Shown in pieces: positions 1 through 9,947 of a stretch of DNA of 64,000 nucleotides. How positions within the stretch are numbered: position 1 is the stretch's first letter; the number at the start of each line of letters is the position of its first letter. Both the position numbers and the translations under genes were made by a program. The notes beneath the pieces were generated by a model that made no database searches, was not told where the DNA came from, and worked only from the letters and a program-made list of their open reading frames with translations. The DNA is from Streptomyces sp. HSG2 (lineage in GTDB: Bacteria > Actinomycetota > Actinomycetes > Streptomycetales > Streptomycetaceae), in NCBI RefSeq assembly GCF_016598575.1, contig NZ_CP066801.1, positions 868,001 through 932,000 on the forward strand, given 5' to 3'.

Positions 1-28
1 CGCGCATCTGCTGCACGGTGAGCGCCAT
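1..28 (-). CDS. Aryl carrier protein, 5' end only (probable)
   Basis: Only nine codons are inside the window, reading MALTVQQMR from an ATG at 28, five bases after the isochorismatase stop. The isochorismatase upstream lacks the C-terminal aryl carrier domain found in EntB and DhbB, so a separate carrier protein is expected here to hold dihydroxybenzoate for the NRPS. Identity rests on position and on that missing domain. The visible residues are too few to prove it, and the gene runs off the left edge. Confidence 0.5.
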
Positions 29-33
29 GGTCG

Positions 34-666
34 TCAGTTCCCCTCGAAGACGGATTCGGCCGTGGTCACCACGGCGCACCGGCCCGCCGCCCAACGCAGC
101 GCCATGGCGTGCTCCTCGGCGGAGAAGTCGGCCACGGCGTCGGCGACGACGAAGGCCGGGATGTCCCGCATCCAGGCGTCGCAGGCGGTCATCAGCACCC
201 CGATGTGGGCGTAGACGCCGGTGACGACGAGCTGGTCGCGCCCGAGAGCGGACAGCCGGTCGGCGAGGTCGGTGCGGGCGAAGCCACTGTACTTCCACTT
301 GGTGAGGACGGTGTCGTCGGGTCCGGGTGCGACGGCGTCCGCGATGGCCTGTGCCTCGGGGTCCGCCGGCAGTCCCGGGCCCCAGAAGTCCTGTTGCAGT
401 CCCCGCTGCTGCGGGGTCTGGCCACCGGGCTGGGCGGTGTAGAGGACGGGGACGCCGAGTGCGGCGGCGCGGGCCTTCAACGCGGCCACGTTGCGCAGCA
501 GCTCCGGGATCGGGGACCGGTCCCGGTCGTAGGCGGAGAGGAAGTAGTTCTGGAGGTCGTGCACCAGCAGGACGGCGCGGTCCGGGTCGACGCTCCAGTC
601 GACCCGGTTGGGGGGCAGTTCGCCGGTCGTCGGCATCGGGTACGGGGTGATCTTGGGGAGTGCCAT
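34..666 (-). CDS. dhbB: Isochorismatase (2,3-dihydro-2,3-dihydroxybenzoate synthase)
   Basis: This 210-residue cysteine-hydrolase-fold enzyme splits isochorismate into pyruvate and 2,3-dihydro-2,3-dihydroxybenzoate, the step between DhbC and DhbA. The family core is visible: VLLVHDLQNYFL near residue 33 with the catalytic Asp, a Lys in LTKWKYSGF near 121, and VVTGVYAHIGVLMTACDAWM near 146, where other members carry the catalytic loop. EntB and DhbB are about 285-310 residues because an aryl carrier domain follows; that domain is absent here and is probably supplied by the gene starting at 28. It starts with ATG 15 bases after the dhbE stop and belongs to the dhbACEB operon. Confidence 0.93.
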   Translation of the reverse strand: MALPKITPYPMPTTGELPPNRVDWSVDPDRAVLLVHDLQNYFLSAYDRDRSPIPELLRNVAALKARAAALGVPVLYTAQPGGQTPQQRGLQQDFWGPGLPADPEAQAIADAVAPGPDDTVLTKWKYSGFARTDLADRLSALGRDQLVVTGVYAHIGVLMTACDAWMRDIPAFVVADAVADFSAEEHAMALRWAAGRCAVVTTAESVFEGN

Positions 667-681
667 GTCGGTGGTTCTCGC

Positions 682-2337
682 TCAGTTCTGTGCGGTGGCT
701 CGCGGGGTGCCGTCGGCGGCGCCCCGCAGGGCCTTCTTGGAGATCTTGCCGACCCCGGTCTGCGGGAACTCGGCGACGAACTCGACGCGGTCGGGCACCT
801 TGTAGGCGGCCAGGCCGCGTTCGCGCACGAAGCGCTTGACGGCGATCGGTCTCGGCGGTTCGGCGTCCGGCCGGAGGATGACGTAGGCGCAGGTGCGTTC
901 GCCGAGGTAGGGGTCCGGTTCGGCCACGACGTTGGCGTCGTGGATCGCTGGGTGCGCCAGGAGGTGGTTCTCGATCTCCTCGGCGGCGATCTTCTCGCCG
1001 CCGCGGTTGATCTGGTCCTTGGCCCGTCCTTCGACGACCAGGTGGCCGGTCTCGGTCAGACGCACGATGTCGCCGGTGCGATAGAAGCCGTCCGAGGTGA
1101 AGGCGCGGGCGTTGTGGTCCGGCGCGTTCCAGTAGCCGCGGATGGTGTAGGGGCCTCGGGTGAGGAGGTGTCCGGGGCTCCCGGCGGGCACGTCCTGGTC
1201 GGCGTCGTCGACGACCCGGATCTCGTCGTCCGGGGAGATCGGCCGGCCCTGGGTGGTGACGACGGTCTCCTGCGGGTCGTCGAGGCGGGTGTAGCAGACC
1301 AGCCCCTCCGCCATCCCGAAGACCTGCTGGAGGGCGCAGCCGATGGCGGGGCGCACCCGCCGGGCGGCCTGCTCGCTGAACTTGGCCCCGCCCACCTGGA
1401 GGAGTCGGAGGCCGCTCAGATCGTGCTCGGTCCTCGCGGCGGCCTCGGTCCACACCAGGGCGAGGGGCGGCACGAGACCGGTGAGGGTCACCCCCTCACG
1501 CGCGATGAGCGGGAAGGCGACGTCGGGATCGGGTCGCGGGCACAGCACCACCCGGGCGCCGGCGTGGAGGGCGCCGAGGGTACCGGGCGAGGAGAGCGGG
1601 AAGTTGTGCGCCGCGGGCAGGACGCACAGGTAGACGCTGTCCTCGTCGACGCCGCAGATCTCGTTGGAGCCGCGCAGGGAGTAGAGGTAGTCGTCGTGGG
1701 TCCGGGGGATGAGCTTGGGTGTGCCGGTGCTGCCACCGGAGAGTTGCAGGAAGGCCAGGTCGTCGGCTCGGGGTCCGTCGATCGGCACAGGTTCGGCGGC
1801 GACGGCGGCGAGGGCCTCGAAGTCGCCCGAGTCGGGGCCGACGACGAAGACGTGCCGCAGGGTTGGGACGTCGGCGCGGACGGCGGCGGCGAGCTCGCGG
1901 TAGTCGTAGCCGCCGTGTTCCCCCGCGATGACGTAGGCGACGGCCTCGGTGAAGGCGCAGAAGTAGCGGATCTCGGTCTCGCGGTGTGCGGGGAGGGCGA
2001 ATACCGGCAGGGCGCCGATCCGGAAGAGGGCGAAGACGACCTCGAAGAACTCGGCGATGTTGGGGAGTTGGACGACGACACGATCTCCGGCGCCGATGCC
2101 GCGGGCACGCAGCCCGGCGGCGAGGCGGTCGGCGCGCGTGTCCAGCTCGGCGTAGGTCCAACGGCGCTCGGGGGTGTCGCCGCCGGGGTCGACGATGGCG
2201 ACCCGGTCGGGGTGGGCGGCGGCGCGGTCGCGCAGCATGGTGCCGAAGGTCTCGCCGCGCCAGTGGCCGGCGGCACGGTAGCGTTCGGCGAACTCGGCGG
2301 GCCAGGTCGGCGGCGTCGTCGTCGAGGGGCCGCTCAC
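682..2337 (-). CDS. dhbE: 2,3-Dihydroxybenzoate-AMP ligase
   Basis: A 551-residue stand-alone adenylation enzyme of the EntE/DhbE family. It activates 2,3-dihydroxybenzoate with ATP and loads it on the aryl carrier protein. Visible motifs are [18 protein letters not shown] (P-loop), [21 protein letters not shown], the ribose-binding FYRTGD and the C-terminal catalytic Lys in [12 protein letters not shown]. The GTG start at 2337 overlaps the dhbC stop as GTGA, implying translational coupling. The same frame stays open far upstream, but that stretch is antisense-like low-complexity Arg/Pro sequence. The product is 551 residues against about 540 in the family. Confidence 0.95.
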   Translation of the reverse strand: MSGPSTTTPPTWPAEFAERYRAAGHWRGETFGTMLRDRAAAHPDRVAIVDPGGDTPERRWTYAELDTRADRLAAGLRARGIGAGDRVVVQLPNIAEFFEVVFALFRIGALPVFALPAHRETEIRYFCAFTEAVAYVIAGEHGGYDYRELAAAVRADVPTLRHVFVVGPDSGDFEALAAVAAEPVPIDGPRADDLAFLQLSGGSTGTPKLIPRTHDDYLYSLRGSNEICGVDEDSVYLCVLPAAHNFPLSSPGTLGALHAGARVVLCPRPDPDVAFPLIAREGVTLTGLVPPLALVWTEAAARTEHDLSGLRLLQVGGAKFSEQAARRVRPAIGCALQQVFGMAEGLVCYTRLDDPQETVVTTQGRPISPDDEIRVVDDADQDVPAGSPGHLLTRGPYTIRGYWNAPDHNARAFTSDGFYRTGDIVRLTETGHLVVEGRAKDQINRGGEKIAAEEIENHLLAHPAIHDANVVAEPDPYLGERTCAYVILRPDAEPPRPIAVKRFVRERGLAAYKVPDRVEFVAEFPQTGVGKISKKALRGAADGTPRATAQN

Positions 2338-3539
2338 AGTTCGGCTCCCACGGCGGAGAGGAAGGTGCGGAACTTGGCGGCGGTCTCGGCGGTCTCGGCC
2401 TGCGGGTCGGAGGCGGAGACGACACCGGCGCCGGCATAGAGGCGCAAGGAGTTCGCCTCGGCCTCGGCGCAGCGGAGGGTGACGACCCATTCGCCGTCGC
2501 CGTCGGCGTCGGACCAGCCCACCATGCCGGTGAAGAAGCCCCGGTCGAAGGGCTCGCTCTCGCGGATGACCCGACGGGCGACGTCGGTGGGGGTGCCGCA
2601 GACGGCGGGGGTGGGGTGCAGCGCGGAGGCGATGTCGAGAGAGCTCGTGTCCGGGGAGCGCAGGGTGCCGGTGACGGTGGAGGACAGATGCCACATGGTG
2701 GCGGTGCGGACCAGGGTCGGGCGGACGGGGACGGTCAGGTCGGCGCAGAACCCGGCCAGGGCCTCCTCGACGGCGTTCACCACGACCGCGTGTTCGTGCA
2801 GGTCCTTGGCGGAGTCCAGGAGGGCCGCCGCCCGTCTGACGTCCTCGGCGAGGTCGTCGCTGCGGGGGACGGAGCCGGCGAGGGGATTGGAGATCACCCG
2901 GGAGCCGCGCCGGGAGACCAGGAGTTCCGGACTGGCGCCGAGCAGCGTGCGGCCGTTGCCCGTGGGGAGGGCGAAGGTGTATCCGGAGGGGTCGCGGCGG
3001 GCCAGGCGCTGGAGCATCGCGGGGAGGTCGAGGGGGTCCTGGGACTCCACGCGGAGGGTGCGGGCCAGGACGACCTTGCTCAGTTCGCCGCGCCACATCC
3101 CGTCCACGGCCCCGGCGACGGCCGCCGCGTACTCCTCGGGGGCCGGTTCCTGGTGGACGGTCAGGCCGGTGCGGGCCGGGGCGTCGGCGGGCAGGGCGAC
3201 GAGCGGGTCGGCGGTGAGCGGCGGCGCGGTGTGCAACGTGGCGGGCATCGCGAGGGAGGCCGGGGCGGTCTGGTCGAAGGGGATGGCGCCCATCACCACC
3301 GGGGCGGGCCCCCCGGCGGAGCGTGCCGCGGCGAGGGCGTCGGCCACACGCCGGGCGGGGGGGCGCTCGTCGTGGGGGATCTCGGCGCGCACTCCCTCGC
3401 CGAGGAGGGTACGGGTGGGCGTGCCGAAGAACCGCGCGCCCGGGACGTAGGAGTTGAGCAGTCCGGTCGCCACCCCGACGGCGGGGTGGGTGGGCTGGGC
3501 GAGCGTGCTGGCTGCGGCGACCTGGGGTGCCGTCGACAC
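2334..3539 (-). CDS. dhbC: Isochorismate synthase
   Basis: A 401-residue chorismate-binding enzyme that isomerises chorismate to isochorismate, the entry step to 2,3-dihydroxybenzoate. Family motifs are [12 protein letters not shown] near residue 190, [32 protein letters not shown], the [10 protein letters not shown] loop near 300 and [11 protein letters not shown]. Length matches EntC/DhbC. The start is GTG at 3539, with a GGAG ribosome-binding site about seven bases upstream. It lies 87 bases after dhbA and overlaps dhbE by four bases. It is probably driven by the iron-box promoter upstream of dhbA. Confidence 0.95.
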   Translation of the reverse strand: MSTAPQVAAASTLAQPTHPAVGVATGLLNSYVPGARFFGTPTRTLLGEGVRAEIPHDERPPARRVADALAAARSAGGPAPVVMGAIPFDQTAPASLAMPATLHTAPPLTADPLVALPADAPARTGLTVHQEPAPEEYAAAVAGAVDGMWRGELSKVVLARTLRVESQDPLDLPAMLQRLARRDPSGYTFALPTGNGRTLLGASPELLVSRRGSRVISNPLAGSVPRSDDLAEDVRRAAALLDSAKDLHEHAVVVNAVEEALAGFCADLTVPVRPTLVRTATMWHLSSTVTGTLRSPDTSSLDIASALHPTPAVCGTPTDVARRVIRESEPFDRGFFTGMVGWSDADGDGEWVVTLRCAEAEANSLRLYAGAGVVSASDPQAETAETAAKFRTFLSAVGAEL

Positions 3540-3626
3540 GGTGGCTCCGTTTCTCGCGCGCCCGCCGGGGCGGGGCGCGGATGTGGGGATGTGCGAGGAG
3601 GGGCGCGTGGTGCGCGAGGGCGACGG

Positions 3627-4496
3627 TCAGCGAAGAGCGGCGCCGCCGTCGACGTAGAGCTCCTGGAGGGTGACGTGGCGGGCCAGGTCCGACACGAGGA
3701 AGACGACCGTGTCGGCTATGTCGGCGGGGTCGGCGATGCGACCCAGCGGTATGCCGGTGCGGTAGGCGGCGAGGTCGCCCTCGACGACCCGGCGGGACGC
3801 GTCGGGGTCGCGCCACAGCGACCGCTGCATCGCGGTGTCGGTGGATCCGGGGGCGACGACGTTGCAGCGGACGCCGCTGGGCGCCAGTTCCAGACCGAGG
3901 CACTTGGTGTACATCGCCGCCGCCGCCTTGGAGGCGGCGTAGGCCCCCATGTGGACGCGGGGGACGCCCGCGGCGTTGGAGCCGACGGTGACGATGCTGC
4001 CGCCGCCGCGCGCCGCCATCGCGGGGGCGACGGCGCGGGTGGTGTGGAAGACGCCGGTGGTGTTGACCGCGAAGGTGTCCGCCCAGTCCCGGTCGGACAG
4101 TTCCACGGCGGGCCCCGGGCGCAGTATGCCTGCGACGTTGACCAGGATGTCGAGCGGGCCGTGCCGGGTGACGACCTCGTCCACGACGGCACGGACGGCT
4201 TCGGCGTCGGTGACGTCCATGGCATAGGGGGTCAGGGAGCCGTGGCGTTTGGCTCCGTGCTCGGCGTCGACCAGGCCCGTCTCCTCGGCGAGCGCCTCGA
4301 CGCCCGCGAGGTCCCGGTCGGTCGCGGCGACGTGGGCGCCTTGGGTGGCCAACGCGCGGGCGACGGCCGCGCCGATACCCTGACCGGCGCCGGTGACCAG
4401 GGCACGGCGCTCCGCCAGGAGTCCGGCGCTCGCTTCGGGGGCGCGGCCGTGGACTCGTCGAGCGGGCACGGGCGCGCCGGTGTTCTCTGCGGACAT
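3627..4496 (-). CDS. dhbA: 2,3-Dihydro-2,3-dihydroxybenzoate dehydrogenase
   Basis: A short-chain dehydrogenase of 289 residues that oxidises 2,3-dihydro-2,3-dihydroxybenzoate to the catechol with NAD+. It shows the Rossmann motif VTGAGQGIG near residue 36, NVAGIL (the NAG motif), a serine in IVTVGSN and the catalytic YAASK pair. The N-terminus is about 30 residues longer than EntA. The ATG at 4496 is preferred over one six codons upstream because a GGAGTGGGGG purine stretch precedes it and the upstream ATG abuts the iron box. It is the first gene of the dhbACEB operon and divergent from the permease gene. Confidence 0.93.
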   Translation of the reverse strand: MSAENTGAPVPARRVHGRAPEASAGLLAERRALVTGAGQGIGAAVARALATQGAHVAATDRDLAGVEALAEETGLVDAEHGAKRHGSLTPYAMDVTDAEAVRAVVDEVVTRHGPLDILVNVAGILRPGPAVELSDRDWADTFAVNTTGVFHTTRAVAPAMAARGGGSIVTVGSNAAGVPRVHMGAYAASKAAAAMYTKCLGLELAPSGVRCNVVAPGSTDTAMQRSLWRDPDASRRVVEGDLAAYRTGIPLGRIADPADIADTVVFLVSDLARHVTLQELYVDGGAALR

Positions 4497-4513
4497 GATT
4501 GACCCCCACTCCA

Positions 4514-4532
4514 TAAGGCAAGCCTAACCTTA
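4514..4532 (-). promoter_or_regulatory. Iron box (DtxR/DmdR-type operator) for dhbA
   Basis: The 19-base sequence TAAGGCAAGCCTAACCTTA is a near-palindrome matching the DtxR/DmdR/IdeR operator shape, two TWAGG arms around a central AGSCT. It sits 18 bases before the dhbA start, where bound repressor would block the promoter in high iron. The match was made by eye. Confidence 0.88.
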
Positions 4533-4597
4533 CCCGCCCCTCCTCGGAAGTCCCCGCCCGGCACCCTCCGGACGGCGCCCCTCTCCCGCCCTCGTGG

Positions 4598-4616
4598 TTA
4601 GGCTAGCCTCACTTCA
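4598..4616 (+). promoter_or_regulatory. Iron box (DtxR/DmdR-type operator) for the permease gene
   Basis: TTAGGCTAGCCTCACTTCA is a second DtxR-type operator in the divergent intergenic region. Its last base is the A of the ATG that opens the permease gene, leaving no room for a leader with a ribosome-binding site. Together with the box at 4514 it would put both directions under iron repression. Confidence 0.85.
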
Positions 4617-6952
4617 TGCAGACGCGGCAACCCGATGCCCCGATACCCGATGGTCAAACGGGTCGGACCACGGCGACGTTGACGACCGACCCTCCCGGCC
4701 GGGACGTCGACCGATCGCCGAACGAGGGATCGGCGCGACCCCTCCCCGGGTCCCGCCGGCGACGAACCCTGCCGCTGATCGTCGGTTGCGCGGTCCTCGT
4801 CGTCCTCCTCGCCGCGGTCTCGCTGTCCGTGGGGGCCGGCGAGGTCGGGCCCGGCGGCGCGCTCGACTACCTACTGAACCGCCAGGGGGCCCGCGCCGAC
4901 AGCCGGCTCGCCCTGGTCGTCGGCGACCTGCGACTGCCGCGCACCCTGACCGCCCTCCTGGTCGGCGCGGCCCTCGGGGTCGCCGGCTGTCTCCTCCAGG
5001 CGGTCACCCGCAACCCGCTGGCCGAGACCGGCCTGTTGGGTGTGAACGCCGGGGCCTCGCTGGGCGTGGTTGCCGGCATCGCCCTGCTGGGCCTCGACTC
5101 CGGCTACGCGTACCTGGTCTGCGCCTTCGTCGGAGCAGTGATCGCCAGTGGCCTGGTCCTGATGATCGCGGGACGGGGCGGCTCGCCCATGCGGCTCGTG
5201 CTCGCCGGCTCCGCGCTGGGCGCCACCTTCGGTGGGCTCACCAGCGTCATCGTCGTCAATTCCGCCGAGACCTACGACCGTTTCCGCTTCTGGGTGCTCG
5301 GCTCCCTCGCGGGGGTCGAGGGGTACGGGGAGTTGGGCCCCCTGCTCCCGGTGCTCGCCACCGGCTTCGTGGTGGCACTGGCCGTGACCCGCCCGCTCTC
5401 GGCGCTGGCACTCGGCGACGACGCCGCCCGAAGCCTCGGGCACCGGCCCGGCGTGGTCCGCACCGCGGTGGCCGTGGCCGTGACCTTGCTCACCGCCGCG
5501 GCCGTGGCGCTCGCCGGCCCCATCTCGTTCCTCGGACTGGTCGCCGGCTTCCTCGCCAACGCCATGGCCGGCACCCGACTGCCCGCGCGGATCACGCTGG
5601 CCGGGCTGGTCGGCGCCGGCGTGCTCACCGCGGCCGACGTGGCCGCCCGCGTGGTCTCCCGCCCGTTCGAGGCCCCCGTGTCCGTCATCGTGGCCCTGAT
5701 CGGCGCGCCGGTGCTGATCGCGATCGTACGCTCGCGCCGGCTCTCGGCGATGGGCCTGGCCGAACCCGCCGCCGAAGGAGGCGAATCCGGGTCCGGTCGC
5801 GCTCCCGGGCCCCTGGTCCGGCCGTTCCGGGCGATCGGCACCGCCGCCCGGAACGCCGTCCGGACCGCCGTCCGGGTCGTCCCCGGCGGACGGGCGACGC
5901 GGCCCCCCGAGGCACCCGGGGGTGGGACGACCGTGGTGCGCCGCGGCCCTGTCTCCTTCCTCGTGCACCGGCGACCGGCCCTGGCCGCGCTGCTTCTGAC
6001 GGCGCTGCTCGTGGCCGCGGTGACGCTCTCGGCCTATGCGGGACAAGGCGATCTGGGTGTCGGGCGCACCTTCCGGGCCGTGTTCGGCCAGGGAGACCAC
6101 TTCGACGTGCTCCTGGTGCGGGAGTTCCGGCTCGGTCGGATCGTGGCGGGGCTGACGGCGGGCGCCGCCCTGGGCCTGGCCGGCTGTCTGACGCAGACCC
6201 TGGCCCGCAACCGGCTCGCCACCCCCGAACTCCTCGGGGTCAACGACGGTGCCACGGCCGCGGTGCTGCTGTCCGTCAGCCTGAGCGCGACCGGCACCTT
6301 CGGCGCCTGGTGGGCGGGGCCGCTCGGCGCGCTGGCGGCGGTCGTCGTGGTCACCACCGTCTCCGGTGGTCTCGGGCAACGCGGATACCGTGTGCTCGTG
6401 GTGGGACTCGCGATGTCGGCGCTGGCGTCCGCGGTGACCCAGGTCGTCCTCTCCCGCAGATCGCTGAGTTCGGCCGGTTCCCTCTTCGTGTGGACGTCCG
6501 GGAGCCTCAACGGACGTGGCTACTCGGTGGCGGTGCCGGTCCTGATCGGCCTGTGCCTGCTGGTCCCGGCCGCGCTCTTCCTGGCCCGACACCTCGGGGT
6601 GCTCCGCTTCGACGATGCCACCGCCGCGTCGGTGGGGGTCGCTCCCGGCCGGGTGCGCGTGCTGTGCGTGCTGCTCGCCGTGGCCCTCGCCGGCCTCGCC
6701 GTCGGCATCTGCGGTCCGGTGGCCTTCGTGGCGCTGGCCTCGCCGGTGATGGCGAGCAGGCTGGCGGGGCCCGCCCGGGTGCCGCTGGTGGGGTCCATGC
6801 TCACCGGAGCCGTCCTCGTCGTCGTCGCCGACACCGTGGGTCGGATCGTCTTCCCCGGTTCGGAGCTTCCGGTGGGCGTGGTGACCACCGTTCTGGGCGG
6901 GCCGTTCCTGCTGTGGGTGCTGCTCGGCCGCTCGGCCGCCACGCGGGTGTAG
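4616..6952 (+). CDS. Fused double FecCD-type siderophore permease
   Basis: A 778-residue inner-membrane permease made of two FecCD units in one chain, about residues 50-385 and 440-775. Each half starts with a membrane segment followed by a G-rich RLPRTLTALLVGAALGVAGCLLQ-like motif and repeats LLGVN. This is the FhuB arrangement and should form the whole membrane channel of a catechol-siderophore importer with the ATPase at 19870 and the lipoprotein at 18763. No ATPase or receptor lies next to it. The ATG lies at the end of an iron box with no ribosome-binding site and no in-frame ATG or GTG close downstream, so a leaderless mRNA is likely. Confidence 0.93.
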   Translation: MQTRQPDAPIPDGQTGRTTATLTTDPPGRDVDRSPNEGSARPLPGSRRRRTLPLIVGCAVLVVLLAAVSLSVGAGEVGPGGALDYLLNRQGARADSRLALVVGDLRLPRTLTALLVGAALGVAGCLLQAVTRNPLAETGLLGVNAGASLGVVAGIALLGLDSGYAYLVCAFVGAVIASGLVLMIAGRGGSPMRLVLAGSALGATFGGLTSVIVVNSAETYDRFRFWVLGSLAGVEGYGELGPLLPVLATGFVVALAVTRPLSALALGDDAARSLGHRPGVVRTAVAVAVTLLTAAAVALAGPISFLGLVAGFLANAMAGTRLPARITLAGLVGAGVLTAADVAARVVSRPFEAPVSVIVALIGAPVLIAIVRSRRLSAMGLAEPAAEGGESGSGRAPGPLVRPFRAIGTAARNAVRTAVRVVPGGRATRPPEAPGGGTTVVRRGPVSFLVHRRPALAALLLTALLVAAVTLSAYAGQGDLGVGRTFRAVFGQGDHFDVLLVREFRLGRIVAGLTAGAALGLAGCLTQTLARNRLATPELLGVNDGATAAVLLSVSLSATGTFGAWWAGPLGALAAVVVVTTVSGGLGQRGYRVLVVGLAMSALASAVTQVVLSRRSLSSAGSLFVWTSGSLNGRGYSVAVPVLIGLCLLVPAALFLARHLGVLRFDDATAASVGVAPGRVRVLCVLLAVALAGLAVGICGPVAFVALASPVMASRLAGPARVPLVGSMLTGAVLVVVADTVGRIVFPGSELPVGVVTTVLGGPFLLWVLLGRSAATRV

Positions 6953-7044
6953 ACCCTCCCGGCGCGTGGGGGCCGCCGCCCACGCGAGCGCCCTCCCCGC
7001 TCCCCTACCGAGTTCCCCCGGCCCAGTGACGAAAGGCGACCCCC

Positions 7045-8289
7045 GTGACGACCTCACCGACCCCACCCCAGCCCGGCCCGGCCCTGCGCGCCCTGCGCGA
7101 CGCGGTCCGCTCCGGGGTGGCCGGAGCCGAGGCGGAGTTCTGGCTGCGCGCCGAGCGGGAGGGCACCCCTCTGGTGGAGCCCGACGAGGAAGGCGACCCG
7201 GCCTACCGCCTGGTCACCTTCGTGTGGCGGGACGTGCCCGAGCGGCCGGTCGGTGACGTCCTGCTTCTGGTGCACACGGTCACCGACCGCGATCGGCACG
7301 CCGGCGACCTGACCCCGCACCTGATGCGAAGGGTCGAGGGGACGGACGTGTGGGCACTCTCCCACCGTCTCCGTGCCGACCATCGGGCCTCGTACCAGTT
7401 CCTCCCCGGCCGCGGCGGCCGTGCCGAGCTTCTGCGCACGGACCGGGCGTCCTGGCGCGCCGCCCTGGACCGGGCGGTGCCCGATCCGCTGAGCCGGACA
7501 CCGGCCCTGCCCTCGTCGGGGGCGCGCCGACCGGCGTCGGTGCTGTCGTTGCCTTCGGCGCCCCCGCAGCCGTACGTCGACGGCCCCCGCGAGGCGCGCG
7601 GCGGCTCCGTGGAGCGGCACTTGTCGGGCAGGCGGGTCGTGGCGCACCTCCCGGCGGGGCGACCGCCCACCGCCGTCGCGGTGCTGCTCGACGGGGAGAT
7701 GTGGGGGCCCGTCCTCGACGTGGGGTCGACGCTGGACCGGATGCACGAGGCGGGCGCGCTGCCCTCCACGGCGGCTCTGTTGGTGGACACCATGGAGCGT
7801 CGGATGGCGGACCTCTCCTGTAGCGAGGCGTTCGTCGACTGGCTCGCCGACGACCTGCTGCCCTGGGCGGCGGCGGAGTTCGGCACGCCGCTGCGGGCGG
7901 CGCGGACCGTCGTCGCCGGGCAGAGCGCCGGAGGACTGACGGCCGCCTTCGCGGCCTACCGTCGTCCCGATCGGTTCGGGCTGGCGGCGTCGCAGTCCGG
8001 GTCCTTCTGGTGGCCCGAGGACGACCCGGAGCGCGGGGCGGAATGGCTCACCCGGCAGTATGCCCGGGGCGAGCGGCGGCAGGTGCGGCTGTGGATGGAG
8101 GTCGGTCTCCAGGAGTGGCTGCTTCTCGCCGAGAACCGTCGTCTGCGGAACGTGCTGCGGGCCCGCGGATACGAGGTGGAGTACCGGGAGTTCAACGGGG
8201 GTCACGACTACGCGTGCTGGCGGGGCGGTCTGGCGGACGCCCTGGCGTCCCTCCTGGGCGGACCGCCCGCCGGGGCCTCCGGGGCGTGA
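7045..8289 (+). CDS. Enterochelin-esterase-like siderophore hydrolase
   Basis: A 414-residue alpha/beta hydrolase of the Fes/IroD family. The N-terminal part (about 1-150) resembles the Fes N-terminal domain. The C-terminal esterase domain carries the nucleophile in VVAGQSAGG near residue 294 and the histidine in NGGHDYACW near 388. It should cleave the ester ring of the imported ferric trilactone, letting iron be released in the cytoplasm. It starts with GTG, with GAAAGG about nine bases upstream, 92 bases after the permease, and probably shares its iron-box promoter. No signal peptide is apparent, consistent with cytoplasmic action. Confidence 0.92.
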   Translation: MTTSPTPPQPGPALRALRDAVRSGVAGAEAEFWLRAEREGTPLVEPDEEGDPAYRLVTFVWRDVPERPVGDVLLLVHTVTDRDRHAGDLTPHLMRRVEGTDVWALSHRLRADHRASYQFLPGRGGRAELLRTDRASWRAALDRAVPDPLSRTPALPSSGARRPASVLSLPSAPPQPYVDGPREARGGSVERHLSGRRVVAHLPAGRPPTAVAVLLDGEMWGPVLDVGSTLDRMHEAGALPSTAALLVDTMERRMADLSCSEAFVDWLADDLLPWAAAEFGTPLRAARTVVAGQSAGGLTAAFAAYRRPDRFGLAASQSGSFWWPEDDPERGAEWLTRQYARGERRQVRLWMEVGLQEWLLLAENRRLRNVLRARGYEVEYREFNGGHDYACWRGGLADALASLLGGPPAGASGA

Positions 8290-8302
8290 TCCCGCGAGGG
8301 CG

Positions 8303-8338
8303 CGCGCCGGCGTCCCCGGGGTGGTGGACGCCGGCGCG
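8303..8338. terminator. Rho-independent-like hairpin between convergent genes
   Basis: A perfect 13-base inverted repeat, CGCGCCGGCGTCC and its complement around a 10-base loop, sits between the convergent esterase and MFS genes. There is no T-tract, as is common in Streptomyces, and it could serve both strands. Confidence 0.7.
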
Positions 8339-8363
8339 TGGGCGGCCCCGTGGGACCACCGTG

Positions 8364-9947
8364 TCAGGGAGCGAGGGGGCGTTTCGCCGGTCGCTCGTCC
8401 GCCCTCCCCACTTCCCCGTCCGGGCCGGGGTCACGCTCGGCGTCCTCACCCGGCGGCCCCTCCGGGACTCGGTCCGGGCCCGCGGAGGGACGGGTGTCCT
8501 TCGGGCTCTCCTGGTCCTGGGGGTCCTCGTCGGCGTCCGGGGGCGGGCCCGGGGCGGTGGAGGGCAGCCGTAGCGCGAGCGACGCCGACAGGGCGACGAG
8601 CGCCGCGGTGGCCCAGACGGCGGCGCGGAACGGCCCGGCGTCCGACGTCGTCCCGGCGGCGTGGCCGCCGCCGACCAGGGCGGCGCACCCGGCGATGCCG
8701 AGCGCCCCGCCGAGGGTGCGGACGATTTGGAAGAGGCCCATGGCCCGGCCCATGTCGCGGGGGGCGATGGTCTCGAAGCCGGCCAGTTGGACGGTGAGCA
8801 CGGCCGTGCCGAGCACCAGGCCGATCAGGAACATCAGTGCGCGCACGGCCCAGGTGTTCTCGGCGACGCCCGGCACCGCGAGCGCGGCGAAGACCCCCGC
8901 TGCCGGCAGCAGCGCGGCCACGGCAAGGCGGCGGGGGCCGAGCCGTGGCAGCAAGCGGTCGACCACCTGGGACGCCAGCATCAGGCCGATCGCCTCGGGG
9001 AAGACGACCAGTCCGGCGTCCAGGGCGGAGGCGCCGAGCGCGGCCTGGAACAGCAGGGGGACGACGAAGAGCACGCCCATCAGGCCGGCGGCGGTGAGGG
9101 CGGCCAACGCGGCGGCGGGCCCGTAGTACCGGTCGCCGAAGAGGCGGATGCCGAGCAGTGGGTCGGCCGAGCGCAGTTGGTGGGCGACGGTGGCCGCAAG
9201 GAGGGCGGCGCCGAGGACGAAGCCGGTCGCCACGGTCGGGTCGGACCAACCGCGCGAGGGTCCGAAGCCCAGCGCGTAGGTGAGCAGGCCGAGCGCGGGG
9301 GTGGCCAGCCAGAAGCCGACCCGGTCGAAGGGCCCCTCGACGCCCTCGACGTGTTCGCGCAGCCCGATGACGCCCAGCAGGATCGCCACGACGCCGACCG
9401 GCACGTTGACGAAGAACAACCAGTGCCAGGAGAGGTGTTCGGTGAGCAGGCCGCCCAGGGGCGGGCCTAGGGCCGGCATCAGTGCCGTCGGGACGATCAG
9501 GACCTTGGCGAGCCGGGATCGCTCGCGGGGCTCGAACGCCCGGAACAGCAGCGTCATGCCGACCGGTGTGAGCAGTCCGCCGGCGAGCCCCTGCACCGCC
9601 CTGGCCACCACGAGCACCGGCAGGTCCCAGGCCAGACCGCAGAGGGCGGACGCGGCGGTGAAGACGGCGAGCGAGCCGAGGAAGACCCGCTTGGTGCCGA
9701 AGCGGTCGCCCAGCCACCCCGCCACCGGCAGGGCGAGCGCCAGCGCGACGAGGAAGGCGGTCTCCACGGTGTTGGCGGCCGAGACCGGCCGGCCGAAGTC
9801 CCCCGCGATGGTGTAGAGCGCGGGGTTGACGATGGTGGAGTCCAGGCCGTTCATGCACATCGCGGCCACGTAGACCAGGACGACCGCGACGCGGGGTCGG
9901 AGCCGCGGCACCGGGAACCAGCCGGTGGGAGAGGGGGCGGCCCTCAC
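8364..9947 (-). CDS. MFS multidrug-type exporter, probable siderophore exporter
   Basis: A 527-residue major facilitator of the DHA2 (14-helix) type. It shows the DRFGTKRVF motif A loop near residue 86, AVQGLAGGLLTPVGM in the antiporter region and a charged, disordered C-terminal tail rich in Pro, Asp and Glu (about the last 65 residues). The GTG start at 9947 overlaps the mbtH stop as GTGA. Being coupled to mbtH and the NRPS, it most likely exports the finished catechol siderophore across the membrane. The substrate is inferred from context, not from a motif. Confidence 0.88.
   Translation of the reverse strand: MRAAPSPTGWFPVPRLRPRVAVVLVYVAAMCMNGLDSTIVNPALYTIAGDFGRPVSAANTVETAFLVALALALPVAGWLGDRFGTKRVFLGSLAVFTAASALCGLAWDLPVLVVARAVQGLAGGLLTPVGMTLLFRAFEPRERSRLAKVLIVPTALMPALGPPLGGLLTEHLSWHWLFFVNVPVGVVAILLGVIGLREHVEGVEGPFDRVGFWLATPALGLLTYALGFGPSRGWSDPTVATGFVLGAALLAATVAHQLRSADPLLGIRLFGDRYYGPAAALAALTAAGLMGVLFVVPLLFQAALGASALDAGLVVFPEAIGLMLASQVVDRLLPRLGPRRLAVAALLPAAGVFAALAVPGVAENTWAVRALMFLIGLVLGTAVLTVQLAGFETIAPRDMGRAMGLFQIVRTLGGALGIAGCAALVGGGHAAGTTSDAGPFRAAVWATAALVALSASLALRLPSTAPGPPPDADEDPQDQESPKDTRPSAGPDRVPEGPPGEDAERDPGPDGEVGRADERPAKRPLAP

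Noticed and set aside
2338..4521. Upstream extension of the dhbE frame to over 1200 residues
   Set aside because: The added part is Arg/Pro-rich, overlaps dhbC and dhbA, and the GTG at 2337 gives the normal family length.
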